A DNA stretch of 32,791 nucleotides from Actinomycetota bacterium (GCA_021323695.1 JAJPKN010000019.1:1-32791); one strand, 5' to 3'. Numbered from the stretch's first letter, positions 23,027 through 32,494 are shown. Translations and numbers: made by a program. The notes: a model not told the origin generated them from the letters alone.

Positions 23027-24892
23027 ATGCTGCCGCGCGCTTGCTCTTCGCCCACCACCGTCCCCCAACCGGCTGCCAAGGCCAGCACCGCGACCTCCAG
23101 GGAGGGTTGGCAGTTCTTGGTGCGCTCCGTGGGTGGCAACTGGCTCCCGCTGGGTGCTTCTTTTGGCGCAGCCCTGGTGTGGACGGTCTGCGTGGTCCTC
23201 GTACCGGAAATGCTGGGCCGGGCCGTGGACGCCGGGATCCTGGGCCACGACGAGCGCCGGCTGGTGGCCTACGCCGTGCTCATAGGCCTGGTGGGGGCGG
23301 TCCAGGCGGCCGCGTCCGGCGTTCGGCGGTGGACCAACTCGCTGGCCTCTCGCCGCTTGGAGGCCGAGCTGCGCCAGCGGTTCTTCGCCAAGCTGCTGCG
23401 GCTCGAGGTCGCCTACCACGACCTGGTCAACCGGGGCCAGCTGCTCTCCCGGGTGACGAGCGACCTTTTCCAGATCCAGTCGTTCGTGTCCTCGAGCCCC
23501 TGGTGGAGCTCCAACATCGTCACGGTGCTGGCGGTCGCCGCCGTGCTGGTCATCACCAGCCCCCTCCTCGGGGCGGTGACCCTGGCCGGGCTGCCCTTCG
23601 TGGCCCTGGGCTCCAAGGCCTTCGCCACTCGGGTGCGCGTAGCAGTGGCGGGGCTGCAGGTGGAGCGGGGCAACCTGACCGGTGTGATGGAGGAGGCGAC
23701 GGCCGGGATCCGGGCCGTCAAGGGCTTCGGCAGCGAGGCCCTGCTCGAACAGCGCCTGGGTGAACAGGCCGACCGGGTCCGGGACAAGGCGCTCGACGTA
23801 GTCGCCCTCCGTACCCGTTTCGTCCCTTTGATGAGCACCGTCCCTTTGGTCGAACTGGTCGTGCTGAACACCTTGGGGGGCTACATGGTGCTGCACCACA
23901 AGCTCACCGTCGGGGTGCTGTTGGCCTTCAACGCCTACGTCGCGCTCATCGGCCCCCCGGTCCAGTCGGTGGGTGGCTACGTGGTGCTAGCCCAGCGGGC
24001 AGTCGTGTCCGCCCTGCGCATCCGTTCGGTCCTGCGCCGGGTGCCGGCCATAGTGGACCCGCCGGCGCCCACTGCCCTGGGGCCGGGGAACGGGGGGATC
24101 CGTTTCGACGGCGTGAGCTTCAGGTACCCGGGAGCCAACCGGCCGGTGCTCGACAAGCTGGACTTGTCCATCAAGGGCGGCGAGATGGTGGCAGTGGTGG
24201 GCCCGACGGGCAGCGGGAAGAGCACGCTGTTGGCCCTCCTGGCCCGGCTCTACGACCCGGACGCGGGTGCGGTGTACCTGGACGGGACCGACCTGCGGCA
24301 CCTGTCGCTCAAGCAGCTGCGAGGCGAGGTGGCGGTCGTGTTCGAGGAGAACTTCCTCTTCGAGGACACCGTACGGGCCAACTTGTGCCTGGGCCGCAGT
24401 GACCTGAAAGACAGCGACCTGTACGCTGCCTTGGAGCTGGCCCAGGCGCGCGCCTTCGTCGAGGAGCTGCCCTACGGGCTGGGCACCGTGCTCGGGGAAA
24501 GGGGGTTGTCGCTTTCGGGCGGCCAACGCCAGCGGTTGGCCCTGGCCCGGGCGCTGCTGGCCGACCCCCGGGTCTTGGTGCTGGACGACGCCACCTCGGC
24601 CGTCGACGCGGCCACGGAACGAGCGCTGGTCGCCGACCTGGCCCGTTCGCGCCGAGGGCGGACCACCCTGGTCGTCTCCCATCGCCCGGCGACGGTGGCC
24701 AGCGCCGACCGGGTGCTGTTCGTAGACGCCGGCGTGGTCGTGGCCCAGGGCACCCACCAAGAGCTAGCCCGCAGCTGCCCCCGCTACGTCGAGGTACTGG
24801 CCGGCACACCCCAACCGCCCACGGGTGCCTCAGCCGGGGAGGAAGGCAAGCCAGGCGGGGCCGGGCTGGCTGGCAGCAGGCTGCGGGGATGA
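23027..24892 (+). CDS. Heterodimeric ABC exporter subunit A (degenerate ATP site)
   Basis: A 621-residue fusion of a six-helix type-1 exporter domain (about 28-340) and an ATPase domain. Walker A GPTGSGKST is at 392-400 and the signature LSGGQ at 496-500. Walker B is VLVLDDATSAVD, where D521 replaces the catalytic Glu, and the Q-loop has Glu for Gln (VFEENFLFED); the H-loop VSHR is intact. These are the marks of the non-hydrolysing site of heterodimeric exporters such as TM287/288 and BmrCD. Its ATGA overlap with the next gene supports one complex. The N-terminal start is uncertain: GGAGG lies 15 bases before ATG 23027. Substrate (drug, lipid or peptide) cannot be told. Confidence 0.9.
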   Translation: MLPRACSSPTTVPQPAAKASTATSREGWQFLVRSVGGNWLPLGASFGAALVWTVCVVLVPEMLGRAVDAGILGHDERRLVAYAVLIGLVGAVQAAASGVRRWTNSLASRRLEAELRQRFFAKLLRLEVAYHDLVNRGQLLSRVTSDLFQIQSFVSSSPWWSSNIVTVLAVAAVLVITSPLLGAVTLAGLPFVALGSKAFATRVRVAVAGLQVERGNLTGVMEEATAGIRAVKGFGSEALLEQRLGEQADRVRDKALDVVALRTRFVPLMSTVPLVELVVLNTLGGYMVLHHKLTVGVLLAFNAYVALIGPPVQSVGGYVVLAQRAVVSALRIRSVLRRVPAIVDPPAPTALGPGNGGIRFDGVSFRYPGANRPVLDKLDLSIKGGEMVAVVGPTGSGKSTLLALLARLYDPDAGAVYLDGTDLRHLSLKQLRGEVAVVFEENFLFEDTVRANLCLGRSDLKDSDLYAALELAQARAFVEELPYGLGTVLGERGLSLSGGQRQRLALARALLADPRVLVLDDATSAVDAATERALVADLARSRRGRTTLVVSHRPATVASADRVLFVDAGVVVAQGTHQELARSCPRYVEVLAGTPQPPTGASAGEEGKPGGAGLAGSRLRG

Positions 24893-26727
24893 GCACCACG
24901 CCGACGCCAAGCCCAGTCCCGGTGCTGCGGCCCATGCTGGCCATGCTCCGGCCCTACCAGCGGTCCCTGGCCCTGGCCTTTTCCACGCTGTTGGGCTCGC
25001 TCGGGTGCACCCTGGCTGGCCCGGCCCTGGTCAGCTATGCCATCAACCACGGCTTGGTCCACCACCACGACCTGCACGTGGTGGAGGGGGCCGGCGTCGC
25101 CTACCTAGTGGTCGCCCTGGCTTTCTTCGGTTTCACCCGGGCCCAGACCCAGATGTTCTCGGGGACGGGCGAGCTCGTCTTGAACGACCTGCGCAAGCGC
25201 GTCTTCAACCACCTGCTGGCCCAGCCGCTCGAGTTCTTCGACCACGAGAGCTCAGCTCAGCTCTTGTCCCGTATGACGGCCGACATAGACGTGCTGGAGT
25301 CCCTGGTCCAAAGCGGCATCGGCAGCTTCCTCACCAGCGTCGGGCTGTTCTTCAGCTCCCTCGTGGTCCTGTTGGTCATGTCACCGGTGCTGTTCGGGGT
25401 GACGCTGGCTTGCCTGGCCCCGGTCCTGTGGGCCGCCGCCCGTTACCGGGCCAGCTCCTCGCGGGCTTACAGCGCGGTGAGGCTCCGCATCGGCGACACC
25501 CTGGCCACCTTGGACGAGGGCCTGGCCGGTGTCCGGGTAGTCCAAGCCTTCCGCCAGGAGCGCCGCATGGAGCGCGTGTTCCAGCGGCGCAATGCCGAAC
25601 AGCTGGAGGCCACCTTGGAGACGGCCCGGATCGCGACCTTCTTTTTCCCCAAGGTCGAAGGAACGGGGGTCCTGACCACCGCTTTGCTGCTCCTGATCGG
25701 CGGCTTTTTCGTGCACCTCGGCCTCACCTCGGTGGGCGCAGTGGCTGCCTTCGTCCTCTACACCTCCAACCTCTTCGGAGCGGTCAACAGCGTGAGCCAG
25801 CTCTTCGACCTGTTGCAGTCCTCAGGGGCTGCCCTGGGGACCGTGTTCACGCTGCTCGGCACCGAGCCGGCCATGCAGGGCCCAGCTGACCCCGTGCCGC
25901 TGCCCCGGCGTGGCCCCCTCGAACTGGCCAACGTCAGCTTCGCCTACCGTGGCGCCAGCGCGGGGGGCCTGGCGGCCGGCGGGGACGGCCAGGACGGCCC
26001 GGGACGGGGGCGGGAGGTCATCTCCGGGGTGGACCTGCGCATCGAACCAGGCGAGCACCTGGTGCTGGTGGGGCCCACCGGGGCGGGGAAGTCGACGCTG
26101 GCCAAGTTGATGGGCCGGCTCTACGACCCCACGGCCGGTTCGGTCCGCCTGGGTGGGGTGGACCTGCGCCGGGCCAGCCTGCAAGACCTTCGCCGGCGGG
26201 TGGTGGTCGTCCCCCAGGAGGGCTTTTTGTTCCGGGGCAGCGTGCTCGACAACATCCGGGTGGGCCGGCCGGAGGCGAGCGAGCAAGAGGTGCTCGACGT
26301 GCTCCGCCGCCTCGGCAGCGACCGCCACCTGCTCGCCCTGCCCGACGGCCTCCAGGCTCAGGTAGGGGAGCGTGGCTCACGGCTGTCGGCGGGGGAGCGC
26401 CAACTGGTCTCCTTGGCCCGGGCGGCTCTCACCGACCCGGCTGTGCTCGTCTTGGACGAGGCGACTTCGAGCCTGGACCCGGGCACCGAGGTGGAAGTCG
26501 AGCGGGCCGTTGCCGTGCTGTCCGCCAACCGCACCACGGTGACCGTGGCGCACCGCCTGAGCACCGCCCAGCGGGCCGACCGGGTCGCCTTGGTCGTGGG
26601 CGGCCGGGTGGTGGAACTGGGCCCGCACGACGAGCTCATGGCCCGGGGTGGGCGCTACGCCCAGCTGTTCAGCGCCTGGGCCGCGGGGGCTGTCCCCGCC
26701 CCGGGCGTGGCGAGCAGCGCTCGTTGA
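24889..26727 (+). CDS. Heterodimeric ABC exporter subunit B (canonical Walker B, degenerate signature)
   Basis: A 612-residue partner of the preceding subunit. A six-helix membrane domain (about 20-310) is followed by an ATPase domain with Walker A GPTGAGKST (395-403), Q-loop VPQEGFLFRGSVLDNIRVG, Walker B VLVLDEATSSLD with catalytic E524 and H-loop VAHRLST. Its signature is LSAGE (499-503) instead of LSGGQ. The two genes are therefore complementary: the working site uses this Walker B with the partner's LSGGQ, and the dead site uses the partner's Asp with this LSAGE. A Gly-rich insert (GGLAAGGDGQDGPGRGREV) lies before Walker A. The ATG overlaps the upstream stop, and the gene ends in an intrinsic terminator. 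Confidence 0.92.
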   Translation: MSTTPTPSPVPVLRPMLAMLRPYQRSLALAFSTLLGSLGCTLAGPALVSYAINHGLVHHHDLHVVEGAGVAYLVVALAFFGFTRAQTQMFSGTGELVLNDLRKRVFNHLLAQPLEFFDHESSAQLLSRMTADIDVLESLVQSGIGSFLTSVGLFFSSLVVLLVMSPVLFGVTLACLAPVLWAAARYRASSSRAYSAVRLRIGDTLATLDEGLAGVRVVQAFRQERRMERVFQRRNAEQLEATLETARIATFFFPKVEGTGVLTTALLLLIGGFFVHLGLTSVGAVAAFVLYTSNLFGAVNSVSQLFDLLQSSGAALGTVFTLLGTEPAMQGPADPVPLPRRGPLELANVSFAYRGASAGGLAAGGDGQDGPGRGREVISGVDLRIEPGEHLVLVGPTGAGKSTLAKLMGRLYDPTAGSVRLGGVDLRRASLQDLRRRVVVVPQEGFLFRGSVLDNIRVGRPEASEQEVLDVLRRLGSDRHLLALPDGLQAQVGERGSRLSAGERQLVSLARAALTDPAVLVLDEATSSLDPGTEVEVERAVAVLSANRTTVTVAHRLSTAQRADRVALVVGGRVVELGPHDELMARGGRYAQLFSAWAAGAVPAPGVASSAR

Positions 26728-26743
26728 GCTTGGTTGCTTTTTT
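26713..26743 (+). terminator. Intrinsic terminator of the ABC exporter operon
   Basis: AGCAGC (26713-26718) pairs with GTTGCT (26733-26738, one G-U). Inside it GCTC/GAGC (26719-26722 and 26726-26729) closes a GTT loop. T6 (26738-26743) follows directly. The stem includes the stop codon of subunit B. Confidence 0.6.
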
Positions 26744-26839
26744 GGCCCGTGCCCAGATCCCCGGTTGGTGCTCCTGCGTAGTTCTATTTAGACGGCTATC
26801 AGACGCGGGCAACGGGCCCAGCAGAGACAGGAGGAGATA

Positions 26840-27454
26840 ATGGACGACACGATGCCGGCCGGCCCTGGCGGCACCCAACCCAGCCGGCCCCAGGCCAGGC
26901 GCCGGGCCTTGCTCGGCCTGACGCTGTTCGGCGCTGCCCTCGGCGTGGCAGCCCTGGCCGCCACCGCCCTGCCCGTGGCTGCCAGCCAGCACTCGGCGGC
27001 CAAGCACCCCGCCGCAGCCACCAACCGGGTGGTGGTCCAGTTGGGCACGGTGGCCAAGTACGGCCACGTCTTGGTCGACCAAAAGGGCTTGCCCCTCTAC
27101 TACGACACCGCGGTCCGGCCCGGTCATTGGGCCTGCAAGGGTGCCTGCCTCACCTACTGGCCGCCGCTCGTGCTGCCCCGGGGCCAAAAGGCACCGGTCG
27201 CGGGCAAGGGCGTGACCGGCCTGGGAGTGGTCAAGAGCCCCTCCGGCCAGCAGGTGACCTGGCACGGCAAGCCGCTGTACACCTTCATCCGGGACTCCAA
27301 GGGCAAAGCCTTCGGCCAGGGGCTCGTCCAAGACGGCAAGTGGTGGCTAGCCCAGCCGGTGGCCGCCGTGGCCAAGAAGACCACGACCACCAAGGGGGCC
27401 ACCTCCGGCTCGTCGGGCGCCACGACCACCACCAAGGCCTCGACTTGGGCCTGA
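26840..27454 (+). CDS. Secreted COG4315 (Lipoprotein_15, PF03640-type) repeat protein
   Basis: A 204-residue exported protein. ARRRALLGLTLFGAALGVAA and then AASQ form a signal peptide with an Arg-rich start; there is no lipobox Cys, so it is secreted rather than lipid-anchored unless held by the C-terminus. The core has two copies of the family repeat: GHVLVDQKGLPLYYDTAVRP followed by CKGACLTYWPPL, and VTWHGKPLYTFIRDSKGKAF followed by GQGLVQDGKWW. A Thr/Lys/Ser-rich tail (TTTTKGATSGSSGATTTTKA) follows. The function of this family is unknown. AGGAGG five bases before ATG 26840 is a strong ribosome-binding site. It probably forms an operon with the membrane protein 34 bases downstream. Confidence 0.85.
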   Translation: MDDTMPAGPGGTQPSRPQARRRALLGLTLFGAALGVAALAATALPVAASQHSAAKHPAAATNRVVVQLGTVAKYGHVLVDQKGLPLYYDTAVRPGHWACKGACLTYWPPLVLPRGQKAPVAGKGVTGLGVVKSPSGQQVTWHGKPLYTFIRDSKGKAFGQGLVQDGKWWLAQPVAAVAKKTTTTKGATSGSSGATTTTKASTWA

Positions 27455-27488
27455 ACCAGGCTCCCGGGCCCCGGGCGAGGTGACGACC

Positions 27489-27956
27489 ATGGCCGCTCAG
27501 CCCAACCGGGCGGGCCAGGCACCCGTTGCCACAGCCCGGCCTGCCCGCTGGGCGCGGGTGGTACTGAACCTGGCTGTCGTGGCCGGGTCGGGGCTGGTGG
27601 CGGGCTCAGCCACCATCCACTTCTACCTGTGGGACAACGAGGGGTTCCGCAGCGTCCCGACCATCGGGGCCCTGTTCCTGGCCCAAGCGGTGACCGGGTG
27701 GCTACTGGCGGCGGCCACCGTGGCGTGGCGCCACGCCTTGTTGGTCCTGGCCAGCGCCGGCTACGCCATCGTGAGCGCCTGCGCCTTGGCCTATTCGGTC
27801 CGCTTCGGGTTGTTCGGGTGGCACGAGGTGATGCGCGCCCCCTACGTGGGCATGGCACTGGCCGTCGAGCTGGCGGCGGCGGCGGTGCTCTTGGCCGCCG
27901 CCGGTGCCCTGGCCGCCCGGTGGTGGCGGTGCCGGCGGCCAGCGGCCGAAGTGTAG
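27489..27956 (+). CDS. Four-helix integral membrane protein
   Basis: A 155-residue protein with four transmembrane helices (about 25-40, 57-75, 80-100, 118-142). The first is followed by ATIHFYLWDNEGFRSVPTIGALFL, a pattern I recall from small actinobacterial membrane proteins encoded beside COG4315 proteins. ATG 27489 with GAGGTGA six bases upstream is preferred; GTG 27480 is an in-frame alternative. The conserved His and Trp at the outer face of helix 1 may be functional, but no role is known. Confidence 0.75.
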   Translation: MAAQPNRAGQAPVATARPARWARVVLNLAVVAGSGLVAGSATIHFYLWDNEGFRSVPTIGALFLAQAVTGWLLAAATVAWRHALLVLASAGYAIVSACALAYSVRFGLFGWHEVMRAPYVGMALAVELAAAAVLLAAAGALAARWWRCRRPAAEV

Positions 27957-28003
27957 GGTAGTCAGGTGGGCCTGCCGGCCGTGCAGCTGCGCCCAGGGCG
28001 GCG

Positions 28004-29590
28004 ATGAGCCAGCCCGCTGACGCGGGCCGGGGTGCGCCCGCCCCGGTGCTGGTGGTCGACTACGGGGCCCAGTACACCCAGCTGATCGCCCGCAGGGTGC
28101 GGGAGGCCCACGTCTACAGCGAGATCGTCCCCCACACCGCCCCGGCCCGGGAGATCCTGGCTCGCCGGCCCCGCGCCCTGGTGCTGTCGGGTGGGCCGGA
28201 GAGCGTGTACGCCCCCGGCGCGCCCCGGGCCGACCCGGCCCTGCTCAGCTCCGGGGTACCGGTGCTGGGCATCTGCTACGGCCTCCAGGCCATGACGGTG
28301 GCGCTCGGCGGGGAGGTCGCCCCTGGAGGCGGGGGCGAGTTCGGCCGGGCCGAGGCCAGCGTGGACACCTCGTCGGTGCTGTTCCAGGGCCAGCCGGCTC
28401 GCCAGGTGGTGTGGATGTCCCACGGCGACTCCGTCGTGCGCCTGCCTCCTGGGTGCCAGCGCACGGCCTGGACGGCCTCGACGCAGGTGGCGGCGTTCGA
28501 GGCCCCGGGCCGAGGGCTCTATGCCGTGCAGTGGCACCCCGAGGTCGCTCACTCCGAGCACGGCCAGCGGCTGGTCGAGAACTTCTTGTACCGAGCGGCA
28601 GGCATCGAGCCGACGTGGACCACGGGCAACATCATCGATGGCACAGTCAAGGCCGTGGCCCAAAGGGTCGGCCACCACCAGGTGATCGCGGGGTTGTCCG
28701 GGGGCGTGGACTCCGCGGTGGCCGCGGCTCTCGTCCAGCGGGCCGTCGGCGACCAGTTGACCTGCGTGTTCGTCGACCACGGGCTATTGCGCGAAGGGGA
28801 AAGGGAGCAGGTCGAGCAGGACTACGTCCGGGCCACGGGGGTCAAGCTGCACGTGGTGCACGCCGAGCGCCAGTTCCTCCAGGCCCTGGCCTCGTTGCCT
28901 GACCCAGCTGACCCCGAGGCCAAGCGCAAGGCCATAGGCCGGGAGTTCATCCGGGCCTTCGAACAGGCGGCGACGGAGGTGGTGGGCCGTGGCCGGGAGG
29001 TGAAGTTCTTGGTGCAGGGGACCTTGTACCCAGACGTGGTGGAGTCGGGTGGGGGGGAAGGTGCCGCCAATATAAAGACCCACCACAACGTGGGCGGGCT
29101 CCCCGCCGACCTGCGTTTCGAGCTGGTCGAGCCCCTGCGGCGGCTGTTCAAGGACGAGGTGAGGGCAGTGGGCGAGGAACTGGGGCTCCCCCACGAGATC
29201 GTCTGGCGCCAGCCCTTCCCCGGGCCCGGGCTCGCCATCCGGGTGGTAGGCGCCGTCACCGAGGACAGGCTCAGGGTGCTGCGCCGGGCCGATGCCATCG
29301 CCCGGGAGGAACTGTCGGCCGCCGGCCTGGACCGGGAGATCTGGCAGTGCCCCGTGGTGCTGCTGGCCGACGTGCGTTCGGTGGGGGTCCAGGGGGACGG
29401 GCGTACCTACGGCCATCCCGTGGTGCTGCGCCCGGTGGACAGCGAGGACGCCATGACCGCGGACTTCTCGCGGGTGCCCTACGACGTGCTGGCCCGTATC
29501 TCGGCTCGCATCACCAACGAGGTGAGGGAGGTCAACCGGGTGGTGCTGGACATTACCAGCAAGCCGCCAGCCACCATCGAGTGGGAGTGA
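28004..29590 (+). CDS. guaA: GMP synthase (glutamine-hydrolysing)
   Basis: A 528-residue bifunctional enzyme that converts XMP to GMP with ATP and glutamine, the last step of de novo GMP synthesis. The class-I glutamine amidotransferase domain (about 13-205) has the catalytic C91 in GICYG and H178/E180 in WHPEV. The ATP-pyrophosphatase domain has the P-loop SGGVDS (232-237), VDHGLLR and [11 protein letters not shown]. The C-terminal dimerisation domain has [28 protein letters not shown] and [20 protein letters not shown], and ends in the usual PATIEWE. The length is normal. It lies 47 bases after the membrane protein gene and is not obviously part of a purine operon here. Confidence 0.98.
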   Translation: MSQPADAGRGAPAPVLVVDYGAQYTQLIARRVREAHVYSEIVPHTAPAREILARRPRALVLSGGPESVYAPGAPRADPALLSSGVPVLGICYGLQAMTVALGGEVAPGGGGEFGRAEASVDTSSVLFQGQPARQVVWMSHGDSVVRLPPGCQRTAWTASTQVAAFEAPGRGLYAVQWHPEVAHSEHGQRLVENFLYRAAGIEPTWTTGNIIDGTVKAVAQRVGHHQVIAGLSGGVDSAVAAALVQRAVGDQLTCVFVDHGLLREGEREQVEQDYVRATGVKLHVVHAERQFLQALASLPDPADPEAKRKAIGREFIRAFEQAATEVVGRGREVKFLVQGTLYPDVVESGGGEGAANIKTHHNVGGLPADLRFELVEPLRRLFKDEVRAVGEELGLPHEIVWRQPFPGPGLAIRVVGAVTEDRLRVLRRADAIAREELSAAGLDREIWQCPVVLLADVRSVGVQGDGRTYGHPVVLRPVDSEDAMTADFSRVPYDVLARISARITNEVREVNRVVLDITSKPPATIEWE

Positions 29591-29603
29591 GCGCCAACGC
29601 CGA

Positions 29604-29630
29604 GGGGGGCCGCCCGCTCCCGGCCGCCCC
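29604..29630. terminator. Hairpin between convergent guaA and protease genes
   Basis: GGGGGGCCG (29604-29612) pairs with CGGCCGCCCC (29621-29630) with one bulged G and an eight-base loop. It sits in the 48 bases between the two stops, so it could end transcription from both sides. There is no T-run. Confidence 0.5.
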
Positions 29631-29638
29631 AGTGCCGG

Positions 29639-32494
29639 TCAACCGCCGGTGACGCTGCCGAGGTAGACGGCATCGCCGAAGGCGAACACGTCGCCGTCGG
29701 CGTCGACCAGGTAGTAACCACGCTCGTCGGGGCTGGGCGCGATGGACACCAGCCGTGCCCGTGCGGGCTTGGTGCCCAGGTCGCCGTAGTAATGGGCGCC
29801 GAAGTCGTACACCGCCCCGTTGGCCGTGGCCAGGCGGTAGCCGCTGCCCCCTGAGCTCGAGCTGATGCCCACCACCGGGGCGGCCGGGGCACGCTTGGCC
29901 GGGTGGGCGGAGCCGCGGAAGGCAGCGTCGCCGAAGGCGAAGACCCCACCGTCGGTTGCCGCCAGCCAGTAGCCCTTGCCGGATGGGGTGGCGGCGATGC
30001 CGGCTATGGGCCCTTGCAGGCGCAGCCTGCGGGCGCTGCCATAGAAGCGGGCGTCCCCGAAGGCGAACACCGCCCCGTTGGCGGCGGCCACCCAATAGCC
30101 CCGGCCGTCAGGGGTGGGTGCCAACCCCACGGCCGCTGAGCGCAGGTGGGACGAGACGGGGCTGCCATAGAAGCGGGCGTCGCCGAAGGCAAAGACGCCC
30201 CCGTCTGCTCCGAGCAGCCAGTACCCCTTGCCGTCAGGGGCAGCGGCTATGCCCACGATGGGGGCATGCGGCTGGGCGGTAGCCAACGAGGCCAGTTCCG
30301 GGGCCGAGCCGAAGGCGGCAACCTCACCCGCCTGGGTGACGACCCAGTAGCCCCCGCACCCGTTGGCGTCCTGGGTGGCGGCCAGAGCCTGGGGCTGGCC
30401 TCGGGCCGCCTGGTCCTGGGCCTTGGCGCAGGCGTGCGCCGGAGGGGTGGGGACGAGGGCGCCGAGGCTGGTGCCGCCCGGGCCGGCGGCGCCAGGCGTT
30501 GCCGGGCTGCCCGGAGGCGGGCCGCACAGGGCCCCGTTGGACAGGTCGGCCTGCCCCAGGTAGCCGAGGCCGGTGGCCATCGAGTAGCCCCCGGAAGGGT
30601 CGGCGCGGTACTGCCCGGCGTTGGTGCCGGTCAAGTCGTTGTTGCCGGAGGTCACCGGGCTGGTCAGCTCCTGGGGCTCGCGGTAGAGCAGGGGGTTGAG
30701 GAAGCCGACCCGGGCCGGGCACAAGCTCTCGGACAGGAGCACCGTTGCCCCCCAGGAAGGCGCGGCCAGGCTGGTGCCGCCGAAGCTGAGCCAACCGTCG
30801 CCCCCGCAGACACTGGGGGAACAGTACTGGGCGTAAGGGTCCCCGGCCAGGGCGGACACATCGGGCACCTCGCGGCACCCTGTCGGGCCGCCGTCGCAGC
30901 TGGCCGGCGCCACGAGCGGGGGAGGCTGGTAGGCGGGGCGGGGCCAGACCACGCTCGCCCCACCTCCGCTGGCCCCCGAACCGCAGCCGGTCCCGAGGCA
31001 GGCGCTGGCCGGGGCCCCGTGGCTGTTCCACACGTACTGAGGCCCAGTCGGGGTGTCGCTGCCCGTGCCCCCTACTGCTGTCACCTCTGGGGACGACGCC
31101 GGGTCCACCACGGCCAGGGCCTTGCTGCCGGTCTCGGCCAAGCAGCCCTCGGACCCGTTGTCGCCCGAGGCCACCAGCACGGTCTGGCCCTGCAGGGCAG
31201 CCTCGTCGAAGATGGCCTGCTCCTCGTCGTAATAGGCCGACCCAAGCCCGGTGTTGGGTTCGCAGGAGCCCCAAGAGGAAGAGATGACCGAGGGCAGGCC
31301 GCCCGGCGCTCCTCCCGAGACCGCCAGCTCCCAGGGCTCGAGCCCGGTGCTGGTCTGGGCGGACTCGTAGACCTCGACCGTCGCCCGGGGGGCCAAGGCG
31401 GCAACGACCTCGACGTCGGCCGCTACTTCAGGGTCCACTGAGCTGGGCGGGGAGCTGGTCGGGTCGTAGTACAGCGTGAGGGAGGCGCCGGTGCAGGCCT
31501 CGAAGGCCTCAATGGCGGCCGTGTCGGCCTGGGCGTACTCGATCAGGCCGATGGTCTGGCCCTGCCCCTGGTCCCCCTTGGCATAGAAGCCGGACAAGCC
31601 GTAGGCGGCAGCCAGCTGAGCGGGGCTGAGGCCGGCGGCGGCCTCTTGCTGGCAGGCCGGGGAGCTGTCGGCAGCCGCTGGGCCAGCCTCGCTGGTGGCT
31701 GCCCGGGGGGCGGCGCTGGCGTGAACGGTGGCCCAGCTGGCGGGGGCCTTGCCTCCGCCCCCAGGCGGGGGCAAGCGGGCCAGGTCGTTCGCCTGCTCCA
31801 CCCACGGGTCGAGGCCCCCCACGTAGGCCACGCTGCCGGCCAGGGCGACGGGGAGCTCGGGGGCCGCAGTCGAGCCCACCACCACAGCCCCCCGGCGGGT
31901 GCGCAGCTGCCAGAACGGCGAGCGCAAGGCAGCTTCGGCTTGGCTCACCGTGCCGGTGACACCTTGGGCCAAGTGGTTGGGCTCCAGAGCGCTTACTTCA
32001 AGGCCCTTGGAGGCCAGGTACTGGTCCACCGCCTCGACCTGGCCCGGGCTCGGGCCGAACAGGGCGGCGAACTCGCCGACGCTCAGGTAGTGGTGGTAGG
32101 CCGGGCCCCCGGGGGTGGAGACGGCCGCGGCCTGCTCGACGAGCTGGCCCCAGCTCGAGGGCCGGAAGTAGACCTGCAGGCTGACCGGCGTGCTCGGTGG
32201 TGCTGGGCCGGTGAGCCGGGCGCCGAAGGCCTCGGGTGAGGGAGGAGCTGCCCCCGCCAGCGTGGCCCACCCGCTGAGAGGTGCCGCGCTGGCCGGCACT
32301 GGGCCGGCGGCCAGGCACCCCATCAGGGCCACACCGGCCGCAGCGGCCCGGGCCAGGCCGCCTCTGCCCGCGCTGCGCCAGGCGCAGGCCAGCGCGCCTG
32401 GGGCTCGGGTTGCCGGGGGCCCGGTTGGCGGGTGAGGCACACCCGGGGGGGCCGGCCGCCCAGGCCGGCGTCTGGAGGGCAGGGCTCGGGTCAT
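29639..32494 (-). CDS. Secreted S53 (sedolisin/kumamolisin) protease with C-terminal GYW/FGDA repeats
   Basis: A 951-residue secreted pre-pro-protease. The signal peptide has an unusually long basic start, a hydrophobic core (about 50-65) and cleavage near PASA-AP (70). The pro-kumamolisin activation domain (about 85-240) includes STPGGPAYHHYLSVGEFAAL. The S53 catalytic domain (about 290-660) has E356 and D360 (PEVAADVEVV), the oxyanion D445 (VASGDNGSEGC) and nucleophile S575 (FGGTSLAAPSW). The tail (about 735-951) has six repeats of about 37 residues, GYWxxxxxGxVFAFGDAxFxGS, probably a beta-propeller or cell-surface/substrate-binding module. S53 enzymes work at acidic pH, so this fits an acid habitat. 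The calcium-site Asp in GYSMATGLG seems replaced by Ser. Confidence 0.92.
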   Translation of the reverse strand: MTRALPSRRRPGRPAPPGVPHPPTGPPATRAPGALACAWRSAGRGGLARAAAAGVALMGCLAAGPVPASAAPLSGWATLAGAAPPSPEAFGARLTGPAPPSTPVSLQVYFRPSSWGQLVEQAAAVSTPGGPAYHHYLSVGEFAALFGPSPGQVEAVDQYLASKGLEVSALEPNHLAQGVTGTVSQAEAALRSPFWQLRTRRGAVVVGSTAAPELPVALAGSVAYVGGLDPWVEQANDLARLPPPGGGGKAPASWATVHASAAPRAATSEAGPAAADSSPACQQEAAAGLSPAQLAAAYGLSGFYAKGDQGQGQTIGLIEYAQADTAAIEAFEACTGASLTLYYDPTSSPPSSVDPEVAADVEVVAALAPRATVEVYESAQTSTGLEPWELAVSGGAPGGLPSVISSSWGSCEPNTGLGSAYYDEEQAIFDEAALQGQTVLVASGDNGSEGCLAETGSKALAVVDPASSPEVTAVGGTGSDTPTGPQYVWNSHGAPASACLGTGCGSGASGGGASVVWPRPAYQPPPLVAPASCDGGPTGCREVPDVSALAGDPYAQYCSPSVCGGDGWLSFGGTSLAAPSWGATVLLSESLCPARVGFLNPLLYREPQELTSPVTSGNNDLTGTNAGQYRADPSGGYSMATGLGYLGQADLSNGALCGPPPGSPATPGAAGPGGTSLGALVPTPPAHACAKAQDQAARGQPQALAATQDANGCGGYWVVTQAGEVAAFGSAPELASLATAQPHAPIVGIAAAPDGKGYWLLGADGGVFAFGDARFYGSPVSSHLRSAAVGLAPTPDGRGYWVAAANGAVFAFGDARFYGSARRLRLQGPIAGIAATPSGKGYWLAATDGGVFAFGDAAFRGSAHPAKRAPAAPVVGISSSSGGSGYRLATANGAVYDFGAHYYGDLGTKPARARLVSIAPSPDERGYYLVDADGDVFAFGDAVYLGSVTGG
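29642..30354 (-). repeat. Six repeats in the protease C-terminus
   Basis: Six GYW-type units are encoded here. The middle ones are close at the DNA level too: CATAGAAGCGGGCGT followed by a nearly identical CCGAAGGC stretch occurs near 30041 and again near 30168. The first and fifth units are the most diverged (AAFGSAPEL, YDFGAHYYG). Such repeats follow other catalytic domains in secreted actinobacterial proteins, which suggests a mobile binding module. Confidence 0.85.
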
